Shown here: positions 11,000-53,807 of the stretch, in pieces
How positions within the stretch are numbered: the stretch's first letter is position 1
Layout: every line of letters starts with the position of its first letter
Position numbers and translations under genes: made by a program
Assembly: GCA_024760905.1 (NCBI GenBank)
Contig: CM045729.1
Span: 58,474,580 to 58,538,579 of the forward strand
DNA: 64,000 bases
Source of the DNA: Plotosus lineatus
Taxonomy: Eukaryota > Chordata > Actinopteri > Siluriformes > Plotosidae
Direction: 5' to 3'
Notes under the pieces: generated by a model
Seen by the model: the letters and a program-made list of their open reading frames with translations, nothing else
Told to the model about the DNA's origin: nothing
Databases searched by the model: none

Positions 11000-12110
11000 C
11001 ACTACATATATATCGCGCAGAGAGATCTCCACTCCATGCTGTATTTCAGTGAAACATGGCTCGAGTAGAGTACACCCAACGAGGCGATTGCACCAGCTGG
11101 CTACACGGCCTTCATCCCCTGCGATCCCAAGCGCTGGGGTTGTCTTTCGGCCCCTTCCCGCCTGGGCTTATTGTTAGACAAGGTGCAGCTAGCATTGAGC
11201 TACCATAGCATATTAGCTCAGGATAGGAGTTGAAGACTCCGATCTCATAGATATAGAAGGCCCGACCAGTCATAGACGAGCATCGTGCAAAACATGAACA
11301 AACAAAACAACAAATAAAACAAATCAAAAGAAACGGCATGACTCTGAGAACTCCGCCTGGGCTAATTGTTAGCCGGGGTGCGGCTAGCATTGAGCTACCA
11401 TAGCATATTAGCTCAGGATAGCGTGCTTAGCTTGTGCTTAGCGTGCTTAGTTGCCTGAAGAATCCGATCTCATAGCTGTAGTAGGGTCGACCGGTCATAG
11501 ACGAGCATAATGCAAAACATGAACAAACAAAACAACAAATTAAAACGAACAAAGAAACAATTTGACTCCGAGAACTCCGCGATCTCGCCCTCTAGGCAGC
11601 GGCATCTTGGAGCCGTCACTCCAAGACGTCACTCAAAGTTCAATGTAAAGGACATGAAGTGTAATAAAGTTTATTCTTTTGGTATCGTTTGTTAAACATG
11701 GTACAGAACATAAAATTTCACGCACAAACATTCTAAACATTAACTTAGGTACTGTACTGGAATAATAATTGAAAAAGACTTTAAGCCTAGTACTTTACAA
11801 CAGTATATGCTGTATAATGTTTATATTTTATCATCAATAAATATAACAGTAAAAATTGAAAAGTTATTCTTAATCATTACTACATGTAGTACTGTACATA
11901 CTGTATTAATGAGTAAGACTGTCTATAGAATGTGTTTAAGAAGCATATTTTAGCGCCTGTAATAGATACACAGTATTTTACTTCCGGTTGCTCATTCGCG
12001 CATGTAATGTGATACATGGGGTTTTACTTCCGGATACAGAATCCGTGAGGATTATCTTCATTCGCGGGAGGGGCCGGAACCCAACCCCCGCGAATATTGA
12101 GGGCCTACTG
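11000..12110 (-). mobile_element. Second copy of the T1/LINE composite repeat
   Basis: Reverse-orientation copy. The T1 end lies at 12110; the T1/LINE junction is near 11635; LINE sequence continues to 11000 with SETWLE and AIAPAGYTAFIPCDPKR relics near 11050-11130. A unit of about 190-210 bp (tgttagcc...gctagcattgagctacc) is present twice, at about 11160 and 11350. Confidence 0.6.
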
Positions 12111-13020
12111 TATTTTATTTACAATGTGTACCCTGTACACCACTAGTTTTAGCAAGGAGCCAGGTGTCTGTGTGCCTTTTCCTAATACAAAAAAAATACC
12201 TGATCATAAAAATAAATAAGATAAGATACAGCTTTATTAATCTCACAATGGAGAAATTCACTGTTACAGGCTCTTGAGGTACTATCAGTAGGGGGTGCAA
12301 AAATAGATACAAGTACAAACATACACACATACATATATATTATATAAGTAAATAAATAGATATTATACCATATAGATAAATACCAGTATATGTTATGATC
12401 GTTACTAACTATAAATAACCGAATCGTAAAAGATGAAAAAGCTTACAATTTAATCTGCAGGCGTAGCTTACTTTTATGATAGAACCTGTTCAAAGACAGT
12501 CTAGTACAACAATAACAGTACGCAACCCCCGAAATGTTGTATGAAGGCAGCACACGTGGGTGTGTTGCTAACCGAAACGACGCGTATTATAATCGCTGCA
12601 GGTTCATTGGATGGGCACTTATAGTGAGCCAACCAAAAGCATCATTGTAACTTGCACCAAAGAAATGAGGAATCCTGTCAGCGACTGTTTGCATTTTGTT
12701 TTTTGGCCAAACAACATGCTTGAGTGTTTTCATGGAAACAGCAGCGATCACAATGTGTAACCCCATGCTTGTCACAACCGTATAGAAGTAAGCGTGGGAG
12801 ATTGAAGGTGGTTATCGTAAATATTCCACCACAAGAAATGACAGACTGCAGACTGAGCTCGTCCCACAGACCATTTACACAAAGATGACCACTCCCACCC
12901 ATGAAATCAACAGAATTAGATGATTTGGAAAATGGTTATTTCAGACTTGAAAAACAAGAGTTTCCAGTACATACCAGAAAACTTGCAACCTTGTGAGTGT
13001 GCATATATATGTATGCAGTC
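12111..13020. other. Intergenic, unassigned
   Basis: AT-rich; no recognisable element between the T1 end and the mariner ORF. Short frames show no family motifs. Confidence 0.35.
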
Positions 13021-13039
13021 AACTTTGACCAAATGTGGT

Positions 13040-14101
13040 TCATTTTTCAACATAGTCTCCACTGCGATCTATACACTTCTTCCATCGGTGGTGCAGCTCT
13101 TGAATCCCCTTGGTATAGAAGCTCTCATCCTGTTGGTCAAAAAAATCCTCAACAGCAGATATGACCTCATTATCGGACCGATACGGCTTTCCAGCCAAGT
13201 GTTTTTTCATGTTGGGAAACAGAAAATAGTCAGATGGTGCCAAATCAGGAGAATATGGAGGATGATCAACTAATTCAAAGCCACAGTCCTGCAGAGCTGC
13301 CATTGCAACCACAGATGTGTGCGCTGGAGCATCGTCCTGATGAAACAAGATCCCCCTTTTCAATTTTCCGGGACGTTTTTTCTTGATCTCCTCTTGCAGC
13401 TGCTTTATTAAGTTGGCATAGTACTGTCCACTGATTGTTTGGCCTTTCTGAAGGTAATCAATAAACACAATTCCCTTTGCATCCCAGAAAACTGAGGCCA
13501 TCACCTTCCCTGACACTACCTTGGCCTTCTTTGGGTGGGATGAAGAGGGGTGTTCCCACTGCATGGACTGTCTTTTTGTCTCTGGCTCGAAGTGGTGAAC
13601 CCAACACTCACAATGGGTTAGGAAGCGTTCAAGAAAACTGCCTGGATCTGTTTTAAAACGTGCCAAGTTCTCCTGTGAAATGACTAGCCTGGTGTGCTTT
13701 TGATCAGACGTCAAAAGCTGTGGCACCCACCGAGCAGAAACCTTTGACATGCCAAGTTCGTTGTGCAGGATGTTTTCCACTCTTTCACGGGAGATACATA
13801 CAGCATGAGCTATCTGATTAACAGTCATACATCTGTCATCCATCACCATGTGGTAAACACGATCAATGTTTTTTTGGGTGGTGGCTGTGGCAGGACGTCC
13901 GGACCTTGGGTCATCTACTAGGCTCTCCCTACCTCTCTTGAATTCAGCTGCCCACTTCTGCACAGTTGATAAAGCTGGAGCATCATCACCCAATGTAGCA
14001 ACCATATCAGCATGAATGTCCTTTGGAGTTAACCCCTTTTTCTGCAGATATTTGATAACACCACGGTGCCAGATTTTGTCCATGTTCATGAATTTCCTCA
14101 A
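13040..14101 (-). mobile_element. mariner transposase ORF, full length but catalytic Asp replaced
   Basis: 353-residue uninterrupted ORF of the mariner (DD34D) family, which cuts and pastes DNA at TA. N-terminal HTH region: KWAAEFKRGRESLVDDPRSG and RPATATTQKNIDRV. Then the WVPQLL linker. Catalytic domain: second Asp in HQDDAPAHTS and third in YSPDLAPSDYFLF, exactly 34 residues apart. The first catalytic Asp normally lies in T-x-D-E; here the stretch reads LTHCECWVHH, so Asp is Cys (about residue 182). The length equals active mariners, yet this change should abolish catalysis. Terminal inverted repeats were not confidently located. Confidence 0.9.
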
Positions 14102-14235
14102 TTAGCTGAGAATTGTGGGTTTATCTAGAAGAAAAACAATGCAGTTAGAATCAGAAAAAGTTGAAATTAAATTAATGTGTGCCATCCACCCATTTACACA
14201 AATTTGTATATAATGTACATATAAATATATATGTG

Positions 14236-14286
<51 letters not shown>

Positions 14287-14692
14287 GCACACACATACCA
14301 AATGACTGCCTAAAAGGTTAGAGAATCCTATTGCTCAGTGATGACAAATACAGCCTAGTTCCAATTATCCAGCATCTGATACCTCGGCAGGCCTTATTTA
14401 ATGGCACTTTTTAAAAATGCCGAACAATAAGGACCATACTTGGTATAACGGCACAGTGCGCGGTTGCGCTCTAGCGGCAGCCAGTCAACAACAAAAAAAA
14501 ACAACAACACTGGTGTTTGTTTACATTTGTGTGAGTGTTGTTTGTGTGTGCTTCAGACTGTCTTATTTTGTGTTGTGGCTTCTTTTTATTTTTAACTTTT
14601 TTATTACTATAAGTATTGTGCAGTCTTTTTGACTGCTTTTTTTTTAATAAGTAATATTGTATATCATTTCTTTATTGTTTTACTCTATATTT

Positions 14693-15022
14693 GGGGCAGT
14701 GGTGGTCTAGTGGTATAGGGCGCTGGATCGCTAATCCAAAGGTTGGGGGTTCGAGTCCCACTCTCCACAAGGTTGTCACTGTCCCCCCCAGTGCAGCTAA
14801 CTGGGTTATCAAAGGCGGGCCATGTCTCTCACTGTCTATGTAAAGAGTAGCTGCAAAGCCGTCAGCGTGCTTCTGTCCCTTGCTAAAAGGGTTGTGACAG
14901 GAAGGGCATCCGACGTAAAAACCTCTGCCAAATCAAATGTACGAATCAAATGATTCGCTGTGGCGACTCCCGAGTAAAAAAAAAAAAAGGGAAAAAGCCG
15001 AAAGGAAGACAGACAGACAGAC
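14693..15022 (+). mobile_element. tRNA-headed SINE, tail type A
   Basis: Head has the A box (tggtctagtggtat) and B box (ggttcgagtcc) of a tRNA promoter. The tail cgctgtggcgactcccgag...gccgaaagg resembles the RTE LINE 3' end. Exact 19-bp target duplication attgttttactctatattt at 14674-14692 and 15023-15041 shows recent LINE-style insertion. Confidence 0.85.
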
Positions 15023-15589
15023 ATTGTTTTACTCTATATTTAAATTTAATTTACATGTACAATATTTATGGGTCGGTCCTGATACATTGACAAAATTGAT
15101 TTTCCAGCACCAGCTTCTCCCTGAAAGTGCAGGATAATTGGAAACAGTCTGTAATAGGCTGTTCCAAACTGCCCTGGGTGTGAATAATTCCCGCCCTTCA
15201 CCAAGAGTTGGCTGATATCAGCACCAGCCTCTCTGCGACCATAATAGAATTTAGTTTGGTAAATAAATGAACCATTAAGATATATACCTTCATCTTAACC
15301 ATGTATACAGTACTTAAGCATAAGCAGAAAGCTTTTCAGTAAATATTGTGTACTATGTGTACTGCTATAAACACCCCTGTAAACAACAAATGTTAATACT
15401 ATAACGTTTGTGATTTGTTTTTACATTTAGTATAAAATATGTAAACACAAAAGTATCTGTAGACTGCAATTTATTGAGCACTATGTATTAAATGATACTC
15501 CAGCATATAAAAACACTAAAATATGATCTGGTGGCATTCTGTAACAGCTCAAAGGGTAAACAAGTTTCCTCTTAACCTAATTATCCTGC

Positions 15590-16120
15590 GGTATGCGATT
15601 AGTGCGGCTTGTAATGTCGTGGTTCGGATGCTGGGCTCATGATCATGAGGTTGTGGGTTTAAATCCCCTTTAGACCCTCACCATTCCAAGGTCCCAAATC
15701 TCAACCACAAGTGTGTCTGTCAGCTGTATACGTAAATGGGTACCAGTAAAAACACTGGAAAGGCAACCTGTGATGAACTTGCGTCCCTTCCAGGAGGGTA
15801 CGAATTGCTAGTTATTCCAGGTTACAGAAACCAGGACTGGGGGAAGCTGTGGCCTAATGGTTAGAGAAGCGGCTTTGGGACTGAAAGGTCGCCAGATCAA
15901 TTCCTAAACCAGCAGGCAAATGTGTGGCAATGAGTCAGCTGCTCCTCTCTTCCTCTACATTCATGACTGAAGTGCACTTGAGTAAGACACTTAACCGCCA
16001 ACTGTCCTGCGGGCACCCCAGCGTGTTGGCAACCCAGTGCTCCATGTGTGATGTGCTCACTTCGAATGGGTTAAATGCAGAGGTCATAGTTTCACTTGTG
16101 TAAGTGATAGTGTAATAAAT
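15590..16120 (+). mobile_element. Two further tRNA-like SINE copies
   Basis: 15590-15830 has a tRNA-like head (ggttgtgggtttaaatcccc) and belongs with the reverse copies at 48570-48860 and 58725-58975. 15840-16120 is another type (tggcctaatggttagagaag; gccagatcaattcc). Confidence 0.6.
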
Positions 16121-16983
16121 AAATAAATTACTTGATGAACCATCAGGCTCAGGTGTAAAAGAGCTTAAAAGCCATGTGATTATACAGATGTTTGGGTTAA
16201 ACTTGTTCCCAGGATGAAACTTACTTAATGTACAGCCAGGTTAAAACTAGCCTTTATTGTTATTGAGTATGTCAACAGGTTTATACTTAAAAACAAATGT
16301 CATCTAATATGACAATTTAAGGTTAATCATTTAAAACTAGTGATTTAAGCAGACTGACTATGTTTGTAGATCTTTTTAATAGTCTTAATATACATAGATT
16401 TTTAAGAAATGAGAACTTAAAGTAAATTACAGAGCAGATAAAATTACCAATCCACATGAATTCACTGTGCTAATCTGAAAACTTTTAAATAAAAACAGTT
16501 CGTATGTATATAAACAACAAAAAACAATTAACACACACATTTCCAGTCGTGTAGAGGGTGAGTTCATCATGCACAACAGACACTGTGGTTCAAAAAGTGG
16601 TCAGTTTGTAGTCCATGGACAGTAAAAGCTGCTGACTCAGTTTTATTTGAAATAAAGTCACTAGCTGAGCTGTAATCGCACACAGATCGGCTCAGGCCTC
16701 CTCCACATCCCCGCCCCCAGAGCACTACTCACCAGAAACTAGCATGAACATTTAGTGAAGTTAGCACACACTAAGCTAGCTGCTTATAACCAAGTCCTGA
16801 AGAAAAAAAAAACCTCTAAAAGCTACAACACTCCCCGTTTCTAACAAAAAGGTAACGTATAATACGACTCGTTTATATTTCCTCAATTAAACCCTACACC
16901 AAGATAGAATATAACGTGTGAATGTGAACTGCTGTGTTATTTATTCTGGCCGGAGCTGTGTTTCCCGCTTTTTGTTGAAATTC

Positions 16984-17049
16984 CCCTGTTAGCTAATGCT
17001 AGTTAGCATCATCCCCCCCACCCTGTTAGCTAATGCTAGTTAGCATCAT
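16984..17049. repeat. Short direct repeat with palindromic core
   Basis: ctgttagctaatgctagtta and the following gcatcat occur twice (from 16986 and 17023), separated by a C-rich spacer. It lies upstream of the GABPA promoter. Confidence 0.7.
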
Positions 17050-17433
17050 GAAGGTTTACCATTCACACTAGCTTTAGCACCTTAGCCGCTGTTGCTAACA
17101 CTGGCTGTTGATGGCCCATGTAGCTACTTTATAAATGATTTTACACCAGGTGAAGTAGCTATTTTATATATCCAATGTGCTGTAATAAATAACTGTGGTG
17201 TTTAGGTTAGCTAAATATGCCGTAAACAAGTTGTTGTTCTAAACATGCAGTGACAGCAAGTGAAGCAGAAAAGTTCTCACTTTGTGTTGTTATACGGGTG
17301 GCCGGCTAACAGGCGTAGTTACCAGGCATGTCTGTTTCTCGTTAGCGTGTTGTCCTGATAAGCTAACCAGTAAACAAAGGCCAGGCTTGTGGTCGTGCAT
17401 TTTTTTTTTTTAAAGAAGACTAAAATATTGTTA

Positions 17434-17890
17434 CCTGACCTCCAGACTACATTTACTTTCCGTATGTCTGAGATAAATAATCGTGCAGCCGCGTTCCGTT
17501 TCTGCGTCCCGTTTTCGGAAGTCTGACAGCGCCGCGCACTCTTCGCCAGGATTTCCGGCTGCTTTTACATTGCCCTTCTCTTGTTTTGTTTCCGTTTCTT
17601 CCATTTCCGTTCTAACTTTCCACAATCAAAAGTGCGATGTGTGGCGATCGTTTAAAAGTTTCAAAAGTTACGAAAACCTCACAGTTCGCACAATTTTAGT
17701 GTTAAAGTTTGAAACTGAAAACGACTCCAATATGGCAACTAGGTTTGCATGTTCTCGCGCTTCGTTGTGCCTCAATTCGGTGTGTTCGAGCAGTGCTAAG
17801 CTACCAATGATAACCGGTACCGCCGATCAGACTTCTCTCTTGGATCAGGACTGTGTGTTATTGCATGTACATGTCGGTTAGGTAGGAGAC
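17434..17890. promoter_or_regulatory. Probable GABPA promoter / first noncoding exon, CpG- and ETS-rich
   Basis: This is the most CpG-dense stretch upstream of GABPA. It holds ETS cores, including CGGAAGT at 17516-17522 and TTTCCGG near 17553, plus further TTTCC cores. GABP binds such sites, so autoregulation is plausible. On the minus strand a good donor (CAG followed by gtaaca, about 17433) could end a divergent first exon; in mammals ATP5PF shares this promoter. The exact transcription starts cannot be read from sequence. Confidence 0.5.
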
Positions 17891-18258
17891 ATTCGTGATG
17901 GGCCTAGTTCCAGGCCAGGCCTCGGTTTTGCGTGAGGGTTGTAGGGGTTCAGAGAGGCGTCTCTGTGGTTCAGTAGTCTCCTCCTCTCCGCTTCCTCCAT
18001 GGAGCTTCAACAAACCATGTTTAGAGGAACTTCATTTAACACCTCGCTGTGCTTCCTTTACCTAGATTAGATCACAAAGATCTTCCTGTATGGCGTGTAT
18101 GTCATTCAAAAAAATATGTTTTACACACCACTGGATACTAACGTTTTCTTCCTTGAAATTTCTATGTAAATACTTTATGCTGTTTCTTTTACATTTTTTC
18201 TCTTTATGCTAAAAACATGTTTCTGTGTTGTCTTGAAGGTAACTGAATAACTGGAAGA

Positions 18259-28380
<10,122 letters not shown>

Positions 28381-28559
28381 GTGGGCTGGGCTGCCTGAGA
28401 TACGATTTGGAGATAAGAAGGGTAATGCAAAGCAAGAGCAAAGACTTTTGGCAGGACAAGTGCATTTATGAATGGGTGTATATGTGTGTGTATATATGTA
28501 TGCGTGTGTGTATGTGTGTGTATGTATATATACATATGTGTGTGTGTATGTATATATAC

Positions 28560-28629
<70 letters not shown>

Positions 28630-29510
28630 CAGTACACAGGGATCCCTCGCTACTTCGTGCTTCAATTCATTGGGCTTCAGTGCATCGTGTTTTTTTTTTT
28701 GCTTTTGTTTTTAATATTCATTGAATTAAAAAATAAGAAATTTAAGGAAGAATAGGGGGAAATTTAAGGAAAATGCTGGAAAACAAGGCCAATTATGCAA
28801 AAAAAAAACAAAAACAAACAAAACCAAAAAAAAAACAAAAAAAACCAAACTTCCCCCAACAAATCTACTTACATTTTTATGTGAGGTGTGCATCCAAGTG
28901 TGTCCACGTGCAAATGCGCACCTCACATAAAAATGTGTGTGTATTTATATTTCGTTTACGTCTTATGCATTATTTTTGAATGTTTAATTGTTATTATAAG
29001 CATTTATAGAGTTGAATATGTATTTATGGATATTATATGCACACATACATGTACGTATATGTCACCCAGGGGGTTCGAACCTACTTTGTGGAATTCCATT
29101 GTCACGGGGGGATCTCGGTGCCAATTAATCGCGAAAAGTGAGGGATCTCTGTCATGGATATGTGCTGAGATACACTCAAATGAGTGTTCAGGGACATTAT
29201 AGCAGGTCCCCCTGAGTGGCTGTGTGGTGTGTGTGTGTGAGTGAGTGAGAGAGACAGAGGTAATGACATTATTAATGACCATATTTGAGCTTTGAGTTTA
29301 TGTATGCTTCTTCTCTGACTGCAGGGTAGCATTGGCTGCATTTCAATTATGTATATACTCTATGTTTTTGATAGCCAAAATGGCAATGTATTTTGATATG
29401 TTCCATTTCTAAAGGTTTTTTTATTATTATTTTGACCTTGACTTCCTCGAGGTGAGGTACTTTCAACTGTCCACCAGAGGGAAATAAAGAGATTTTTTTT
29501 TTGAATTGCC
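28381..29510 (+). other. GABPA: GABPA 3' UTR with inserted repeats
   Basis: Non-coding sequence after the GABPA stop. It holds a TG/TA microsatellite (about 28482-28627) and a complete Tigger-like T7 element. A canonical AATAAA lies at 29483-29488, just before a T run, and is the best candidate poly(A) signal on this strand. Confidence 0.55.
28637..29151. mobile_element. Tigger-like T7 element in the GABPA 3' UTR
   Basis: Left end cagggatccctcgctacttc; right end gcgaaaagtgagggatctct. About 515 bp with no coding sequence. A related copy lies at about 36240-37104 (right end agtgagggatccctg) and carries a SINE; a fragment is at 3450-3495. Confidence 0.6.
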
Positions 29511-29589
29511 GAGTCTAATCAGTGCCTCAAACGGTATATACATTCCCATTCAAATTCAGACTTGACCACAAATTTCCATATAGTACATT

Positions 29590-30310
29590 CAAAACTTTTT
29601 ATTCATGGGATACACTGTAGAAAGCTTTTCCTCAGTCTATGCCAAACATTTTGATAGATACACACAGGAGGAAAAACCATGAAATACCATGAAAAGTAGG
29701 AATGATCAAGGTGGAGTCGTGCCTTTCTTCACTGCTCAACCACAGCCACTTGGAGGATCCTTGTATAACCAGGACACCTGATTTAAGAGCCTTTTTTTTC
29801 TATGGTAAGGAGTGAGTGCAATATCTTGTGTTGGAGCGTTTATTTTTTGAAATGTCCACATTTTATGATTGTTCTAAGCCATCCGTGTGAAATATAGATC
29901 ACATGAGTGTACATGATGAATTCAGTCTCAACCTAGAAAGACACATCTGTAGGTGAACTGTGTGAGATATAAGCTGTGAACCAAATGCTCATCTACACCA
30001 CCTTTCTATTGTCCTTTGAGTTCAGATGCTTTTTAATAAGCTTTGGCCCACTGGGAGAGTAAATAAACAGGAAAGATGAGAAAAGCATCCAAGGTTCCAT
30101 CCCATTTAGTGAATGTCACAGATCCAAAGCAATGCAAATAGGAAATATTTAAACCAATTCACTTATGGTTCCTTCTTTTAATAACACCTGAGATGGAATG
30201 AAAATAAACAGGGCCAAAGCAAAAAAAAAAAAAAAAAAAATGCATAGGACATCAGCAAAAACACATGGGCTTATATTTCATTAACATTATAACTCCTCCA
30301 GTCCCATGCA

Positions 30311-30360
<50 letters not shown>

Positions 30361-31177
30361 AGGATAGTTTAAAAAAAACACTGACTTCATTTAAAGCATG
30401 TCTCTGAATTAACAAAGCTTTAAAGACATTTTGGAATTCATGATTCATTAAAATTACATGATCACAAGAAGACACTCCAATGTACAATCCTGCTATAATC
30501 TCTACACAGAGAGAGGACGACGCCAGCACATGGATCTGAAACTCTCTCTGTCATAATTGCCATGCACTAAATAGGTACAGATATTTTCTGCCTTGTTTCA
30601 ATACATCACACACACAATATAAAACAAACATTAATATTTAGCATCTTAAGTATTATTTATATATCATTTTAAAAATCTTGTGTTAAATATTTTTCTGGAA
30701 AAAAAAACAGACATAGGACAGGATAGAACCAGTCCAGAAATGATGAGTACATTATTCTTGCTTCTGGAAATCTGTATTCAAAGTCTTTCACACATAAGCC
30801 CAGCACAGCAGTTGTCCGAATATCCAGGGAATACATGGGGGAAGCCACAGATGTGCAACAGGGGACGAGACAATAAGTGCGGGAAAGTACAGAGTGAGAG
30901 CAAGGACGACAGATGGATGGACTAGGCGGAGAGACTAATGATGAAAATGCAGAACTATACCTGGACATACATAGCTCTGGATGGTGAAAAACGATGCATC
31001 ACCTTTCTGTGCAAACAATGTGAACACTCATGTGTGATTGGATGAAATGGTCAGGTGACACAAGCCACTCCCAGCTCCATGAGTTCAACACTAGAGCAGA
31101 TGAAGGATCAGCATTCATTCGCTGTCTTGATGTAGTGGGGTGAGAGGGGAAGTAGTGTGGGGTGAGATGGAAGCCTT
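29590..31177 (-). other. APP: APP 3' UTR
   Basis: Sequence downstream of the APP stop codon on the minus strand. A minus-strand AATAAA is present at 29598-29603. It contains a (TG)n tract at about 30316-30358. No coding potential was seen. The length of about 1.5 kb is reasonable for APP. The boundary is inferred from the poly(A) motif only. Confidence 0.5.
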
Positions 31178-51197
<20,020 letters not shown>

Positions 51198-51199
51198 CT

Positions 51200-53800
51200 G
51201 CCAACAACAGACATCACACAGTGACCTGGGTGAACGTTTGCACTTGATGAAGCAAGTAATCTTTACATTTATTAATCTTTCTGAACTTAAACTGCATAAA
51301 TACTGATTTTCCATGAGAATTATGGATCTTTGGGCAAATCTGAGATGGTGTTGTGGAGGCATGCATTCTCTTGTGCTGGATCATGGGAAATGGGACAGTT
51401 GTCAATATGGAGCATGTCATGTCTCTTCCAAAACAATGTTTTCTTTTAAATTACAGACACAAGCGCTCATGTGAAAAAAAAACTCTTATCAAGAATATTC
51501 CCCAAGAATAATCACAAACATTGGCTGAAGTGTACGCTAGCTTTGTGAGGTCTTCTGTACAGAGAAAGCTTAGTCCACTAGTAGATGCCACATTTCCCAA
51601 CAAACAGGACTCTCAAAAATTTCTGTCAGGAACAGCAAAGCTTTCTCTGCTGGCCTAAAACACCATCAGAAGCACTGATCTACATTTACAACTTAAATTC
51701 TATTATTTGTTCCATTAAATTCTATTAATTTATTCCCAACAGTCTGTTCTCTTCATTTCATAGTGTGTCTCTTGGCTGCACTACTTTCAATGTGAATGTG
51801 GTTGTTTTTTTTTGTCCAATCATATTTCAGCTTCTATATGTTGCCATGTCAATCTAATCTGCACAATAACGTTAGCGTTTTTCTACCCTCTGATTGGTTG
51901 GTCAAAGCAAAACTTGTTCAATAATCTTTAGTGAGCTGCACACAATATATTCAAGTTAGATTCTTTTATACCACAGTTAGTCGTCGTAAGGATCGAGTGG
52001 TACGGTTTACGTTTGTTACATTTTGCCAAGCGCCAAATTTAACATAATGCTTATAATTAATAGCAGAAATGCGCAAAATGCCTCTCTCTGCAATGCCACG
52101 CCTTGTTATATTGTGTTTTTGCACAGTTTATTATTGATGGTTTATATAATTGTGACATTATAGTGGTGGTATTAAAAGGTGGATTAAGTCTGTTAAGTCC
52201 CTCTGAAGGCTTAGTTACCAAATTCACAGCATGACACTGTTAAAATCTGAAAGATTCCTACTACAAAAATATATAAACTACAATTGGTAACATAACAACA
52301 GTCAAAAAAAAAAAAAGTTATGTTTCTTTATTTGCTGCTACCTGCCTGTACTTGTGAAATGCATTCTGGGACACTTGACTACATAAGGGCATACAAGTTA
52401 CATCTGAAAGCTGCCGTGATGGGTGAAAACACTTAGGCCAGCCTTAAAAATATCTTTGTTGGCGGTAACATGGCCGGTTGGGCCGAAATTTTGCATAAAA
52501 ACCCCGCCTGATCGTTCACAGATGCAAAAAATAAAAATATACCAGTCGGTTGTGTTGAAAAAACACTGTGTCCCCTATCATACAATGTAGTAAAAGGTGA
52601 CCAAAGCAAAATCAGCATCAACCGCGCCTTGTGATTGGTCAATTTCACAAGTTCAGTGAAATAACGATTCTCATTGGCCAGTACTGTCTTAACAACAAAG
52701 GCGGAAAGCATGATGGAAGGGGACAATGATGAGGCAAAAAAACCTGTTCTCTGTCACTATTAAAGGTCCCAACGTAATAGTAATAAATAAATTAATGCGT
52801 TTCAAATTGAGCAACACATTTGCTGATATTTTCGAACAAATACAAGTTAATTATAAATCGCCAGCAACAGCACGGAGCGTGACAAAGGCATTTGTTAGTT
52901 GTTGACTGTAATATTAAAAGTTGATATGTTGAAGACACCTTGACACGCTGTTGATTACAATATTAAAAGAATAAACTTGGATATTCAGTATGTTGATTTC
53001 AAATATAAGATATTTATTTCATTCTACTGTGTTTACAACATCACATACATAATATAGCATGATGTAGGAAAAAATTTCTCTGCGAAATTGCCCCGGTAGC
53101 CTGCACAGGCAAAAAGATTTTCTTTTTCCCTCCCGGGTGAATCTTTTTTTTTTTTATCATGTTATTGCAACAAAGAATTTGAAAGCCTGGCCTTACGAGT
53201 ACTTCTATTATTTAGTACTTGGACTGTGACTGATCAATGCAAGTACAGACAAGAACTCCTCCTGAGAAATGCTCAGAGTCAGAATCTGAAACCAAAACAG
53301 TCCGTTACTACCAGCTACGGCTGTGTGACGTCCTTCCTGTGACATAGTTTTGCGCTGATCTCAGTACGGCTCTTTTCCACGTCAGGACTGTTCAGAGATG
53401 GTGCATTTCAGAAACGCCGTGCCTTATCTGTCCAATTTTTTTTTTGGCATGTCCATGATGTTCCACTTTCTCGCAGCTGTGTGGCTTCAGTGCCGCAAGC
53501 AGTAAAAATAGACCAGGCACCAAGCATGTTATTTCGTGCAAAAGCGGAGTTCCACTTCTAGAACAATTCTGATATATGCATTTTCAGTGGCCGAGATCAG
53601 CTACCATGACCACGCCACAGATGGAGAAGGCTCACAATTGCAAGGCATAATACGAAATAACTCAACCATCGCAATTTTAATCAATAAATAATGTTGACTG
53701 ATCACTCGTTACAAACAGACAGATGCAAAAAAGTAATTCAGTTATATATTCTGATTCTTTAGTGCAGTGATTCATGTACCGCCACACTGCCTTCAAATTT
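51200..53800. other. Unassigned part of presumed APP intron 1
   Basis: AT-rich, with several CAAT and GGCCA-like motifs near 52.4-52.7 kb, but no exon or transposon ends I could identify. Confidence 0.35.
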
Positions 53801-53807
53801 CCATACA

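Noticed and set aside
17483..17881. 132-codon ORF upstream of GABPA
   Set aside because: GC-rich promoter sequence with no family motif; the true GABPA start at 18259 matches the known N-terminus.
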